A DNA stretch of 10,628 bases from Christensenella sp. UBA7597. Its GTDB lineage: Bacteria > Bacillota > Clostridia > Christensenellales > Borkfalkiaceae. This document shows, in pieces, positions 1 through 6,919 of this stretch. The translations under genes and the position numbers were made by a program. Positions within the stretch are counted from its first letter, which is position 1. The number at the start of each line of letters is the position of its first letter. Location of the stretch: contig DLQW01000030.1 of assembly GCA_002474405.1 (NCBI GenBank), forward strand, positions 1 to 10,628. The letters are read 5' to 3'. The notes under the pieces were generated by a model that was given only the letters and a program-made list of their open reading frames with translations, was not told the origin of the DNA and did not search any database.

Positions 1-55
1 CACACCCACCGAAAAGGCAAAAAATTTAAAATCTAAATAAACGTTACGGGGTATA

Positions 56-88
56 GAAAAAGGCGACGGAATCAAAGTTCTATCGCCT
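56..88 (-). terminator. Intrinsic terminator (minus strand)
   Basis: Read on the minus strand, an AGGCGA arm (83-88) and a TCGCCT arm (61-66) close a hairpin with a further short GAA/TTC helix inside. The T-tract reads 60 down to 56. It lies about 135 bases beyond the terminator of the tRNA-Ala, so it probably ends a separate short transcript. A minus-strand TATAAT at 191-196 could start that transcript. No protein I recognise lies between them. Confidence 0.6.
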
Positions 89-224
89 TAAATCGTATAT
101 TATTTAGTTCTCTTGACAAACTTACCGTTTTGACGGGGTTTAGTAAGCCAATCGTAAGAAATTTTCTTTTCTGCGACTTTTGTCTTAACGATTATACCTG
201 CAACGCCTTTTACACAAATGAAAA

Positions 225-250
225 GGAACCACGGGTGCGACCGCGGTTCC
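225..250 (-). terminator. Intrinsic terminator of tRNA-Ala
   Basis: A 10-bp stem (241-250 with 225-234, one G-U pair) closes a 6-base loop and is followed on the minus strand by TTTTC. It begins 4 bases after the CCA end of the tRNA-Ala gene, so it is almost certainly that gene's terminator. Confidence 0.8.
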
Positions 251-253
251 CAT

Positions 254-329
254 TGGTGGAGATAACGAGATTCGAACTCGTGACCTCCTCGTTGCGAACG
301 AGGCGCTCTACCAACTGAGCCATATCCCC
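254..329 (-). tRNA. tRNA-Ala (anticodon CGC), CCA encoded
   Basis: The minus strand folds as a complete cloverleaf. The acceptor GGGGATA pairs with TATCTCC, the D-stem is GCTC/GAGC, the anticodon stem is CCTCG/CGAGG around TTCGCAA, and the T-arm ACGAG/CTCGT holds TTCGAAT. Discriminator A is followed by an encoded CCA. The G3-U70 wobble pair, the main alanyl-tRNA synthetase identity element, is present and confirms alanine. Anticodon CGC reads GCG, a codon used very often by the genes in this window. The gene is a single unit with its own promoter (343-371) and terminator (225-250). Confidence 0.97.
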
Positions 330-342
330 AAAGCACTCAACC

Positions 343-371
343 ATTATACCGTTTCTTGCGCCGTTTGTCAA
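343..371 (-). promoter_or_regulatory. Consensus sigma-A promoter for tRNA-Ala
   Basis: On the minus strand there is a perfect TTGACA (-35, 366-371), a 17-bp spacer and a perfect TATAAT (-10, 343-348). Transcription should start near 336, about 7 bases before the mature tRNA 5' end at 329. This fits a strong stable-RNA promoter. Confidence 0.92.
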
Positions 372-454
372 ATGTTTTTTCATAGTCTTTTAAAGATTTT
401 TTCTTCTTTTTTTGATTTTTATCGATTTTTCCCTGCTTTGCGTACATAACCAAA

Positions 455-483
455 TTGACAAAATACAAAAAAATCGCTATAAT
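455..483 (+). promoter_or_regulatory. Consensus sigma-A promoter for the yggS operon
   Basis: Perfect TTGACA (455-460), 17-bp spacer and perfect TATAAT (478-483). The start point should fall near 490, giving a leader of about 60 bases before the yggS ATG at 552. It is divergent from the tRNA-Ala promoter, and the two -35 boxes are about 83 bp apart. The predicted start point rules out a TTG at 486 as the yggS initiation codon. Confidence 0.9.
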
Positions 484-551
484 GTTTGTGTCGCAAAACA
501 AAAACCAAAGGAAAATACGGTGCGCGGCGGAAATTTTGCGGCGGAAATCTT

Positions 552-1223
552 ATGGAAACTTCGATACAGAACAATATACGGAAAATCCGTGCGGAAATAT
601 CCGAAAATCCGTTCGGCGAACGCGTGCAAATCGTCGCCGCCACAAAAACGCGTACGGCTGAAGAAATCAAAGAAGCGATGGCGGGCGGCGTAGACGCCGT
701 TGCCGAAAACAAAGCGCAGGAATTCCGCGATAAAAACGATTTGTTGCCTCCGTTCCCGCGCCATTTCATCGGCAGACTTCAGGAAAACAAGCTGAAATAT
801 ATCGTGGGCAAAGTACAGCTGATTCACTCGTGCGATTCCGAAAAAATCGCGCGGGCAATCTCCGCTTTGTCTTTAAAACGCGGCGTTGTCGGCAACGTTC
901 TGCTCGAAGTGAATATCGGCGGCGAAGCAAGCAAAGGCGGCTTTTTATATGAGGACGCCGAAGCCGCGTATCGCTTCGTGCGCGCGCTTCAGAATGTCAG
1001 ACCGTGCGGCTTCATGGCAATGCTGCCCGCGGAAATCGGAGAAAAAGAGGGCGGCGCCATGGTGAAAAAAATGCGCGCGCTGCTCGATAAAATCAAAGCG
1101 GACGACGCCGGTTTTTCTGTGCTTTCGATGGGCATGAGCGGCGATTATAAACTGTGCGTGCAAAACGGCAGTAATATGGTTCGGATAGGTACGGGCATCT
1201 TCGGCGCCAGAGAACAAAAATAA
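552..1223 (+). CDS. yggS: YggS family pyridoxal phosphate homeostasis protein
   Basis: A 223-residue protein of the YggS/PROSC (YBL036C) family, a cytosolic single-domain TIM barrel that binds PLP and buffers it without known enzyme activity. Family landmarks are in order. VAATKTR carries the PLP-linking lysine (K32). HFIGRLQENK is at 71-80. LLEVNIGGEASKGG (117-130) and LSMGMSGDYK (191-200) follow, and GSNMVRIGTGIFGAR closes the barrel near the phosphate site. Length is normal for the family. The reading frame extends upstream to a TTG at 486, but that precedes the expected transcription start, so the ATG at 552 is chosen although its ribosome site is weak. It is the first gene of a string that continues 51 bases later with the amidase gene and ends at the terminator at 4013-4047. 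Confidence 0.95.
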   Translation: METSIQNNIRKIRAEISENPFGERVQIVAATKTRTAEEIKEAMAGGVDAVAENKAQEFRDKNDLLPPFPRHFIGRLQENKLKYIVGKVQLIHSCDSEKIARAISALSLKRGVVGNVLLEVNIGGEASKGGFLYEDAEAAYRFVRALQNVRPCGFMAMLPAEIGEKEGGAMVKKMRALLDKIKADDAGFSVLSMGMSGDYKLCVQNGSNMVRIGTGIFGAREQK

Positions 1224-1274
1224 ATAACATATAGCGCCGTACGGGCGAAAAACGTAAACGCAGAGGAAAACAAA

Positions 1275-2168
1275 TTGAGTAAAACGGGCGGCAAAACAAC
1301 AAAAATCAAGCGCGGCGGGGCGTATCTTACGTTCCTGCGCGTTTTTGCGTGCTTTACCGCGTTTTTAATGCTTGTGCTCATCGGAGTGGAAGCTTCCACG
1401 CTGATTTCCGACGCAACCTGGCGGCAGTGGGCGCCCGATTACGAGTTCGCCGATTTAACCGCCACGCTTGAAAAATCGCAGAGCGAGCTTACCGAAGAAG
1501 ATTATGCGTTACTGTACGCGCAGACAGGCTTGACGAAAATCGGTGCGGACAGGCTTTGGGAAAGAGACGGCGGTAAAAATCGGATCAGAACCATTCAGAA
1601 ATGTTATATGGAAAAAGTGGCTGTATATCGCGAACGTTTCGCCCCGTGGACGTGCTGGGAGAAGCTGGAAGAGGGGAAAAACGCGGCAATCGGCGCCGTG
1701 CGCGAGGGAGATATCATCGTAACTTCGGCAACGCACGTTCTCGGCTTCCGTTACGGGCACGCGGCGCTTGTGGTATCGGACGACGGTCTGATTGTAGAAG
1801 CGAATACGCCGGGCACCACCAGTCATTTAACCACCGTGAACGTATTCAACGATTACGCCACGTTTATGGTGCTGCGCCCGAATCCCGAAAAAATATCGGA
1901 TGAAACGCGCAAAGCAGTGGCTGAATATGCCAAAAAGCAGCTGATCGGGGTGCCGTATACGGTGTTCGCTGGCATTTTCCGCAAGAAAAATCAACAGCCG
2001 TTAAAGGGAACGCAGTGCGCGCACATCGTGTGGTATGCGTACAAGCAGTTCGGAATCGATCTCGATTCCAACGGCGGCTGCGTGGTAAAGCCCCGTGATA
2101 TGGCAAACAGCGAATATATGCAGATCGTGCAGATCTACGGCTTCGATCCCGAAAAAGTGTGGACGTAA
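1275..2168 (+). CDS. Membrane-anchored permuted papain-fold amidase (YiiX/C92-like)
   Basis: A 297-residue protein. A basic N-terminus is followed by one hydrophobic segment (about 17-39), an uncleaved anchor or signal that places the rest outside the membrane. The C-terminal half fits the circularly permuted NlpC/P60 group (YaeF/YiiX, peptidase family C92): a GDIIVT strand (145-150), RYGHAALVV with the likely catalytic His162, IVEA with the probable acid Glu175, then GTQCAHIVWYAYKQFGIDL with the likely nucleophile Cys248. The His-before-Cys order is the permuted signature. Residues 40-135 match nothing I recognise. Substrates of this family are poorly known; cell-wall peptide or lipid amide hydrolysis is possible. 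The start is a TTG, supported by AGAGGA at 1262-1267 with 7-base spacing. It sits between yggS and the SDR gene in the same operon. Confidence 0.82.
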   Translation: MSKTGGKTTKIKRGGAYLTFLRVFACFTAFLMLVLIGVEASTLISDATWRQWAPDYEFADLTATLEKSQSELTEEDYALLYAQTGLTKIGADRLWERDGGKNRIRTIQKCYMEKVAVYRERFAPWTCWEKLEEGKNAAIGAVREGDIIVTSATHVLGFRYGHAALVVSDDGLIVEANTPGTTSHLTTVNVFNDYATFMVLRPNPEKISDETRKAVAEYAKKQLIGVPYTVFAGIFRKKNQQPLKGTQCAHIVWYAYKQFGIDLDSNGGCVVKPRDMANSEYMQIVQIYGFDPEKVWT

Positions 2169-2223
2169 TCGTTCTCCGCGGCGTCTTAAACAAAAAAACG
2201 GACAAAACGGAGCAGTCGAAACC

Positions 2224-3039
2224 ATGGCGGAGAATTGCATCATAATAACGGGCGCGACGGGCTATCTCGGCAAGGCGTTCATAAACGAACTGATTTACAA
2301 TAAAGAACTGAAAAATGGGCTCGAAAGCGGCGAAACGTCGCTGGTACTGACGGGCAGAAGCGAGGAAAAACTTGCCGCGCTGAAAAGCGGCATTCCGTTC
2401 CGCGCGGAAATATTTACGAAAGCGATGGATTTATCTTCGGAAGAAAGCCGCGGCGAATTTTTCGAAGCGCTTTCCGCGCGCGGCGAACGTGTGAAAATGC
2501 TCATCAACGTCGCGGGAGCGGATATACAGAAACCGTTTGAAAATTACACGCAGGAAAAACTGCTTTTCCAGTGCCGCGCAAACTTCGAAGGGGCTGCGGC
2601 GATGTGTCTTTACGCCGTGCAGCACGCGGCGGAAAAGGCGAAAATCATCAATATTTCCAGCGTTTCCGGCATTTATCCCATGCCGTATTTTGCCGTGTAT
2701 TCGGCAACGAAAGGCGCGCTTACGTCGTTTTCGCTGGCGCTTTCGCGCGAAGTAAAAAAACGCGGAATCACCGTAACCGTCATTCTTCCCGGCGCGATGC
2801 CCACGCGCGAGGACGTGCGCGAACAAATCCGCGGGCAGAAAGCATGGGGCAAACTTGCCGCCGAGCCTCCGTCGCTGGTGGCGAGAAAGAGTCTGCGCGC
2901 GGCGGAAAAGGGCAGAAGAAAAGCGATTATCGGCTTCTGGAACAAGCTGATGAACGCCGCAACGAAGCCGCTGCCTCTTTCTTTGAAAATGAAATTCATC
3001 GAAAAACGCTGGAGCAAAATTTCGAAAGACGCGTTTTAA
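2224..3039 (+). CDS. Short-chain dehydrogenase/reductase (SDR family)
   Basis: A 271-residue classical SDR with a Rossmann fold. The cofactor-binding TGATGYLG motif is at 9-16, NVAG at 95-98 and the catalytic Asn in RAN at 120. ISSVSG holds Ser146 and YSATK holds Tyr159 and Lys163, so the Ser-x12-Tyr-x3-Lys tetrad is complete. LTGR (42-45) after the second strand suggests NADP preference, by analogy. The basic C-terminal tail (about 216-271) resembles SDRs of the DltE/YqjQ type. The substrate cannot be told. The reading frame is open upstream to 2095 inside the amidase gene, but the ATG at 2224 begins directly before the Rossmann strand. GGAG at 2209-2212 serves it with a rather long 11-base spacer. 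It is the third gene of the yggS operon. Confidence 0.88.
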   Translation: MAENCIIITGATGYLGKAFINELIYNKELKNGLESGETSLVLTGRSEEKLAALKSGIPFRAEIFTKAMDLSSEESRGEFFEALSARGERVKMLINVAGADIQKPFENYTQEKLLFQCRANFEGAAAMCLYAVQHAAEKAKIINISSVSGIYPMPYFAVYSATKGALTSFSLALSREVKKRGITVTVILPGAMPTREDVREQIRGQKAWGKLAAEPPSLVARKSLRAAEKGRRKAIIGFWNKLMNAATKPLPLSLKMKFIEKRWSKISKDAF

Positions 3040-3070
3040 ATGTCCTCCGTGGTTTGTATCCCGAAAAAAA

Positions 3071-3094
3071 CTGGCAAAAGCCGGAACAATGCCA
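3071..3094 (+). promoter_or_regulatory. Two-state hairpin in the pnuC leader (possible riboswitch core)
   Basis: In the 103-base gap before pnuC, CTGGC (3071-3075) can pair with GCCGG (3080-3084) over an AAAA loop. The overlapping TGGCA (3072-3076) can instead pair with TGCCA (3090-3094). The two helices exclude each other. The rest of the gap is A-rich and leads into the ribosome site near 3127-3132. pnuC genes are known targets of an NAD+-II riboswitch class. I cannot verify a match to that consensus from memory, so this is a candidate regulatory RNA only. Confidence 0.35.
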
Positions 3095-3142
3095 AAAACA
3101 AAAAAAATCAAAAAATAACCGAAGAAAAGGAAAAATAAAAAA

Positions 3143-3994
3143 ATGAAAGACGTAAAAGATACACCGAAGCTGACGTTCGGTCAGAAATTGAAAAACTTGT
3201 GGAACTACTTCACGACGTACGAAAAAATCTGGTATATTTCCATTCTCGTACTTGCCATCGTGTTCTGTTTCGTATTCCCGGAAGATTCCGAGGAACTTGC
3301 GGTAAACCCTAAACTGATTACGATTTTGTATCTGGTGGATATCGTATCGAATATCACGTGCGAACTGCTGATTTCCAAGCAAAGCAAATGGAATTTCATC
3401 GTATCGCTGCTGGTGGAAGTGGTGGAAATTCTTATCTGCATCGTATGCGCATACAGATTCGCTACCATGGCGGTAACGCTGTTTTTCTGGATTCCCATCG
3501 ATATCATCAGTTTCGTGAACTGGAATAAGCACACCGATTCCGAAGAAAAAGAAATCACCGAAGTGCGCAAGCTCAGCTGGAAGCAGGATATACTTCTTAT
3601 TGCGGGCATTGCCGTCTGGACGGTGGTGGTGGGCTATCTGCTTTCCCTCATCGAAGCGGAAGGTATTTTATCGTATAACGAAGTAGTGAAAGACGTAGGC
3701 GGCTATCTCGACGCGTGCGCCTCCGCCGTAGGCATTGCCAACGGGTTGTTCATTCTGTTCCGCTATCGCGAACAATGGATCGCCTGGTACATCGTCTGCA
3801 TTCTCGAAATCGCGTTGAATATCATGGCGGGGCAGTGGATACTGCTTGTTCTCAAAGCCGGTTATCTCACCAACACCACTTACGGTTATATCAAATGGAC
3901 GAAATATATCCGTTCGCATAAAGCGCCGGCTCCGGAAGCGGCAAACGGCGCCGTGCCCGCCGCGGCGGAAGGCGAAGAAGCAAACCGTCAATAA
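3143..3994 (+). CDS. pnuC: PnuC-type nicotinamide riboside transporter
   Basis: A 283-residue integral membrane protein of the PnuC/NMN transporter family, vitamin-type facilitators that import nicotinamide riboside for NAD synthesis. Hydrophobic segments run from about residue 28 to 250. Family landmarks are FWIPIDIISFVNWNKH (115-130), the helix with D190 and N200, REQWIAWYIV (209-218) followed by LNIMAGQW (225-232), and TYGYIKW (246-252) near the end of the last helix. A charged, Ala/Pro-rich tail follows from 257. The start ATG is preceded by AAAAGGAA (3125-3132) with a rather long gap. It is the last gene of the yggS operon, closed by the terminator at 4013-4047. The leader at 3071-3094 may sense a product of its own pathway. 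Ligand identity is inferred; related members carry thiamine (PnuT) or riboflavin (PnuX). Confidence 0.9.
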   Translation: MKDVKDTPKLTFGQKLKNLWNYFTTYEKIWYISILVLAIVFCFVFPEDSEELAVNPKLITILYLVDIVSNITCELLISKQSKWNFIVSLLVEVVEILICIVCAYRFATMAVTLFFWIPIDIISFVNWNKHTDSEEKEITEVRKLSWKQDILLIAGIAVWTVVVGYLLSLIEAEGILSYNEVVKDVGGYLDACASAVGIANGLFILFRYREQWIAWYIVCILEIALNIMAGQWILLVLKAGYLTNTTYGYIKWTKYIRSHKAPAPEAANGAVPAAAEGEEANRQ

Positions 3995-4012
3995 ATCGCA
4001 TTTCGCAATAAA

Positions 4013-4047
4013 AATCCCCCCGTTCTTGCTGTCGGGGGGATTTTTTT
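4013..4047 (+). terminator. Strong intrinsic terminator after pnuC
   Basis: A perfect 10-bp stem AATCCCCCCG/CGGGGGGATT around a 10-base loop is followed by seven T (4041-4047). It ends the yggS operon. It also isolates the ABC transporter fragment that begins about 20 bases later, which has no visible promoter of its own. Confidence 0.93.
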
Positions 4048-4098
4048 CGGCTGAAATCGCAAAAATAAAAAAGTAAAATCAGAAGCGTAGATACGGGC

Positions 4099-4827
4099 AT
4101 GAATGGCTACGGCATATCCGAACCGGACGTGAGCAACGTTGTCAACGGATTGTTTACGAACAACACGGCAATGGGCAGAGGGTATTTCAGCAATCTACCC
4201 GAAAGCTTCTCGCAAAGCCAGAAAATAGCGGATTTCGATATGTGTTTAAGCGAACAGTATCGCGAATACGAGGGCGGCAGCACGTATCAGAAAGATAATA
4301 AAAGCGGTTTTGCCAACGAATATCTGAAAGTTATCGGCAAAACGTACGACGGCGAAGCATACACGGGCGAACTGAAAAAAGTGAACGGCACGGCGATCGT
4401 CGGCGCTTCCACGGGCGCGGCGGCTTCCGCGGTTGCGCTTGTAATTCCCTCCAATTCGGATTCTTCTCTGTGGCAGGCAAGCTGGGATTTCATCTCGTGG
4501 GCAAGCGGCACGGAAGGGCAGGCATATCTTGCGGAAAGCAAAACGTATATCCCCGCTAACACGACGGTGGCGTTCGGCGACGCGTTCTTAAAGAACGAAA
4601 ACGTTTCCAACGGCTACGATATCTGGGTTGCGGCGCAGAATTTCCAGAACTACGGCGTAGGCGACTGGGGGTATTTCGAAGACGGCAGCTGGGTAACCAA
4701 CTGGTCCACCGATTTCAATTCCAAGGTTCGTTACGGAACGATGACGGTAACGGCGTTCAGCGAAAAACATTCGCAGTCCGCGGCGAACGCCACCAACGCT
4801 ATGTTGACAAGAATAGTAAGGAAGTAA
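4099..4827 (+). CDS. Carbohydrate ABC transporter substrate-binding protein, N-terminally truncated
   Basis: The 242 residues correspond to only the C-terminal part of a family 1 extracellular solute-binding protein, typically 400-550 residues. Recognisable features are the small-residue stretch GASTGAAASAVALVIPS, WDFISWASGTEGQAYLAESKTYIPAN (typical of sugar-binding proteins) and a closing helix with AANATNAML. No signal peptide or lipobox is present, so the product could not be exported. The ATG at 4099 has no good ribosome site. The frame is already open from 4069, just after an in-frame TAA at 4066, and the residues before the ATG read like more of the same protein. It is probably not a true start. 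The gene abuts the pnuC terminator on its left and lies 6 bases from the permease gene on its right. Most likely it is the stump of a deleted gene, or an assembly junction. Confidence 0.8.
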   Translation: MNGYGISEPDVSNVVNGLFTNNTAMGRGYFSNLPESFSQSQKIADFDMCLSEQYREYEGGSTYQKDNKSGFANEYLKVIGKTYDGEAYTGELKKVNGTAIVGASTGAAASAVALVIPSNSDSSLWQASWDFISWASGTEGQAYLAESKTYIPANTTVAFGDAFLKNENVSNGYDIWVAAQNFQNYGVGDWGYFEDGSWVTNWSTDFNSKVRYGTMTVTAFSEKHSQSAANATNAMLTRIVRK

Positions 4828-4833
4828 AGAAAA

Positions 4834-5829
4834 ATGACGAAAACGAACGCTGAGGAAATCGCAGCGGAAGAACAGGAAAAGAGCGCGCGGGACGAGCGGA
4901 AGAAAAAGTGGAACGCCACGCAGTGGATGTGTTTTGCCATCGTTTTGATTCCGCTTATCGCGTACGTGATTTTCAACGGTTTTCCCATACTGATTTCGTT
5001 TGTTTCCATGTTCACGGACATGCGCAAAAACAATCTGTCCACGATGCACTGGAACAATTTCGAAAACTTTATCGGGTATACCGACGCCTACGGCGAATTT
5101 CACCACGGCGTTTTTAACGATCCGAGATTCTGGAAGTCGTGGGGAGTAACGTTGTGGCTGGCGGGCGCGCAGGTGGTGTCGCTTGTCATCGCGCTTTTAA
5201 TCGCCACGCTGTTAGAGCAGAAAATCAAAGGCGCGAAAGTGTTTCAGGTGCTGTTCTTTATTCCGTATATCTGTTCCTCCATTGCCGTATCGGTAATGTG
5301 GTCGTGGATATTCGCGTATAAAAACGGTATTCTCAACGCGATACTGCACACAAACGTCAACTGGCTGAACAACGTGGATAATCCGCATACGCTTACGTGG
5401 GCGGTGTTCATAACCATATTGTGGACGGCGCCTTGCTACGGAATCGTCATGTATAAAGCCGCGCTCAGAAACGTGAATCCCGCATTGTACGAAGCGGCTT
5501 CCATCGACGGCGCAAACGGTTTTCATAAATTCTGGTATATCACGTTCCCAGGAATCAAATCGGTTACATACTTCCTGATTCTCGCCGGCATCACGGCGGG
5601 GCTTACGGTATTCGATCAGGTTACGGTACTTGCGCCCATTCAATGGACGCAGGTCGCGGGGCCGGACGACGCAGGACTTACCGTGATGTACTATATCTAT
5701 CTGCAGGGCGTAGAAAGCAGCGAAATGGAATACGCGGCGGTAATGAGCTGGATGTTGTTCCTCGTCATGTTCGCCTTTTCGTTTGTTTTCATAAAATTGC
5801 GCGATAAAGCGGAGGAGGATAACCGATGA
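4834..5829 (+). CDS. ABC sugar transporter permease, MalF-like
   Basis: A 331-residue binding-protein-dependent permease. A charged cytoplasmic N-terminus (1-27) precedes the first membrane helix (about 32-58). A long external loop (60-100) and five further helices follow, the usual MalF/UgpA plan. The EAA loop that docks the ATPase reads EAASIDGANG (220-229), continuing to ITFPGI (236-241), with all key residues present. AAGGAAG at 4818-4824 is a good ribosome site for the ATG at 4834. The gene looks intact and overlaps the next one by 4 bases (ATGA), so the two permeases are translationally coupled. No ATPase gene is nearby; such importers often share one housekeeping MsmX-type ATPase. The exact sugar is unknown. 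Confidence 0.93.
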   Translation: MTKTNAEEIAAEEQEKSARDERKKKWNATQWMCFAIVLIPLIAYVIFNGFPILISFVSMFTDMRKNNLSTMHWNNFENFIGYTDAYGEFHHGVFNDPRFWKSWGVTLWLAGAQVVSLVIALLIATLLEQKIKGAKVFQVLFFIPYICSSIAVSVMWSWIFAYKNGILNAILHTNVNWLNNVDNPHTLTWAVFITILWTAPCYGIVMYKAALRNVNPALYEAASIDGANGFHKFWYITFPGIKSVTYFLILAGITAGLTVFDQVTVLAPIQWTQVAGPDDAGLTVMYYIYLQGVESSEMEYAAVMSWMLFLVMFAFSFVFIKLRDKAEEDNR

Positions 5830-6635
5830 GCGAAGAATTTGTTCAAAGCATGCAGGCTTCGGAACCCGTCGCGGCATCCGAAGTGAAAAAAAGCACGAAA
5901 AAGTCGGGTAAAATCGGCAAAAAACGCGGCGTAGCGGGCACGGCGATCATCTACGTGATTCTCGGAATTTACACGCTGTTTTTAATGGCTCCGTTCCTTG
6001 TAATCATCGTTACGTCGTTTACGCCCGATTCCGAATATCTGGAAGCGAGCAGCTATATCTGGTTCCCTTCGCATTTCTCGCTGGAAGGGTATCAGTCGGT
6101 GTTTCTCGAAGATCCGTACGCGGTAGACGGAATTCCGTCGCTGTTGCGCGGCTTTATCAATTCCATGTGGATTACGCTGATACCGCTGGTGTCGGGATTG
6201 TTCATGTCGTGTTTGGTATCGTACTGCTATTCGAAAAACAGATTCCCCGCGAAAAATACGCTGTTTATGATTACGGTAACCACGATGTTCATCCCGCTCG
6301 GCGCATTCAGCTTCGTGTCGTATATGTTCTACCAGCAAATCGGCTGGACGGAAGGCGGGGCAAGCGTGTTGCCGCTGATTATACCGGGACTTTTCGGAAG
6401 CGCGGGAACGATTTTCTTTCTGCGCCCGTATATCGACAGCATTTCCACGGAAATGATCGAAGCGGCGCAGATGGACGGAATGAATTTCTGGCAGATTTTT
6501 TTCAAGATTATCGTTCCGCTTTCCAAACCCGCCATCATCGCGCAGTTTATCTTCGGCTTTGTGGGCGGATATAACAATTATTCGGGCGCGTTGCTGTATC
6601 TCGGCACGGGCGACGAATCGTTGTGGACGTTGTAG
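5826..6635 (+). CDS. ABC sugar transporter permease, MalG-like, cut short by in-frame TAG
   Basis: As read to the first stop this is 269 residues of a MalG/UgpE-type permease. It has a basic N-terminus, a first membrane helix (about 38-63), an external loop with the usual YxxVF-type segment, and an EAA loop EAAQMDGMNFWQIF (212-225) with IIVPLSKPA after it. The ATG overlaps the malF-like stop by 4 bases and has a strong AGGAGG site (5813-5818). The TAG at 6633-6635 follows SLWTL, and the same frame continues for 53 more codons (6636-6797) that encode the normal last helix and C-terminus. Family members usually have Gln right after this WTL/YTL motif, and CAG to TAG is a single transition. A product ending here would lack its last membrane helix and is unlikely to work. 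Confidence 0.9.
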   Translation: MSEEFVQSMQASEPVAASEVKKSTKKSGKIGKKRGVAGTAIIYVILGIYTLFLMAPFLVIIVTSFTPDSEYLEASSYIWFPSHFSLEGYQSVFLEDPYAVDGIPSLLRGFINSMWITLIPLVSGLFMSCLVSYCYSKNRFPAKNTLFMITVTTMFIPLGAFSFVSYMFYQQIGWTEGGASVLPLIIPGLFGSAGTIFFLRPYIDSISTEMIEAAQMDGMNFWQIFFKIIVPLSKPAIIAQFIFGFVGGYNNYSGALLYLGTGDESLWTL

Positions 6636-6797
6636 CTTTCGCTGAACAATCTCATTTCGTATCTTTCGAAAGGCGACGGCGGGTACAACGTGAAGTGTGC
6701 GCTTACGTTGATGGCGATGCTTCCGTTGATTATCGTATACGTCATTTGCCAGAAGTATTTCATCGGCGGTATTTCTTTCGGCGGCGGCAAAGAATAA
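6636..6797 (+). pseudogene. Stranded C-terminal part of the MalG-like permease
   Basis: This is in frame with the gene before it and separated only by the TAG at 6633-6635. It reads LSLNNLISYLSKGDGG, then a hydrophobic helix LTLMAMLPLIIVYVI, then QKYFIGGISFGGGKE and a TAA. That is the standard end of MalG-type permeases (last helix followed by a Q+YF-G-G tail). The full frame 5826-6797 would give a normal-length 323-residue protein. No frameshift or other change is seen, so the stop is recent, is suppressed, or is a sequencing error. Confidence 0.85.
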
Positions 6798-6889
6798 TTG
6801 AAAGAGCGCATCTGACGGCAATGATTCTTTTTATTGCTGTGTGTGTAGCCCCGTAATAAAAAAACAAGGAAATACGGGGCAGGCTTGGC

Positions 6890-6917
6890 TTGTAGTTCTG
6901 CATAGCAAAGTTATAAA
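6890..6917 (+). promoter_or_regulatory. Possible promoter for the integrase gene
   Basis: TTGTAG (6890-6895), 16-bp spacer, TATAAA (6912-6917). The -10 is good and the -35 weak. The start point would fall near 6924, inside the left arm of the hairpin at 6920-6953. A transcript from this promoter would therefore lack part of that arm and leave the ribosome site free. Confidence 0.4.
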
Positions 6918-6919
6918 AG

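Noticed and set aside
100..336. Minus-strand open frame of 78 codons
   Set aside because: It runs through the whole tRNA-Ala gene and its terminator, so it cannot be a protein gene as drawn. Its last part has no start codon.
486..551. Longer yggS start at TTG 486
   Set aside because: The promoter at 455-483 predicts transcription from about 490, downstream of this codon, and family similarity begins after the ATG at 552.
2431..3111. Long minus-strand open frame (226 codons) opposite the SDR gene
   Set aside because: It is an antisense shadow of a GC-rich coding gene. It shows no domain motif, while the SDR frame carries the complete active site.
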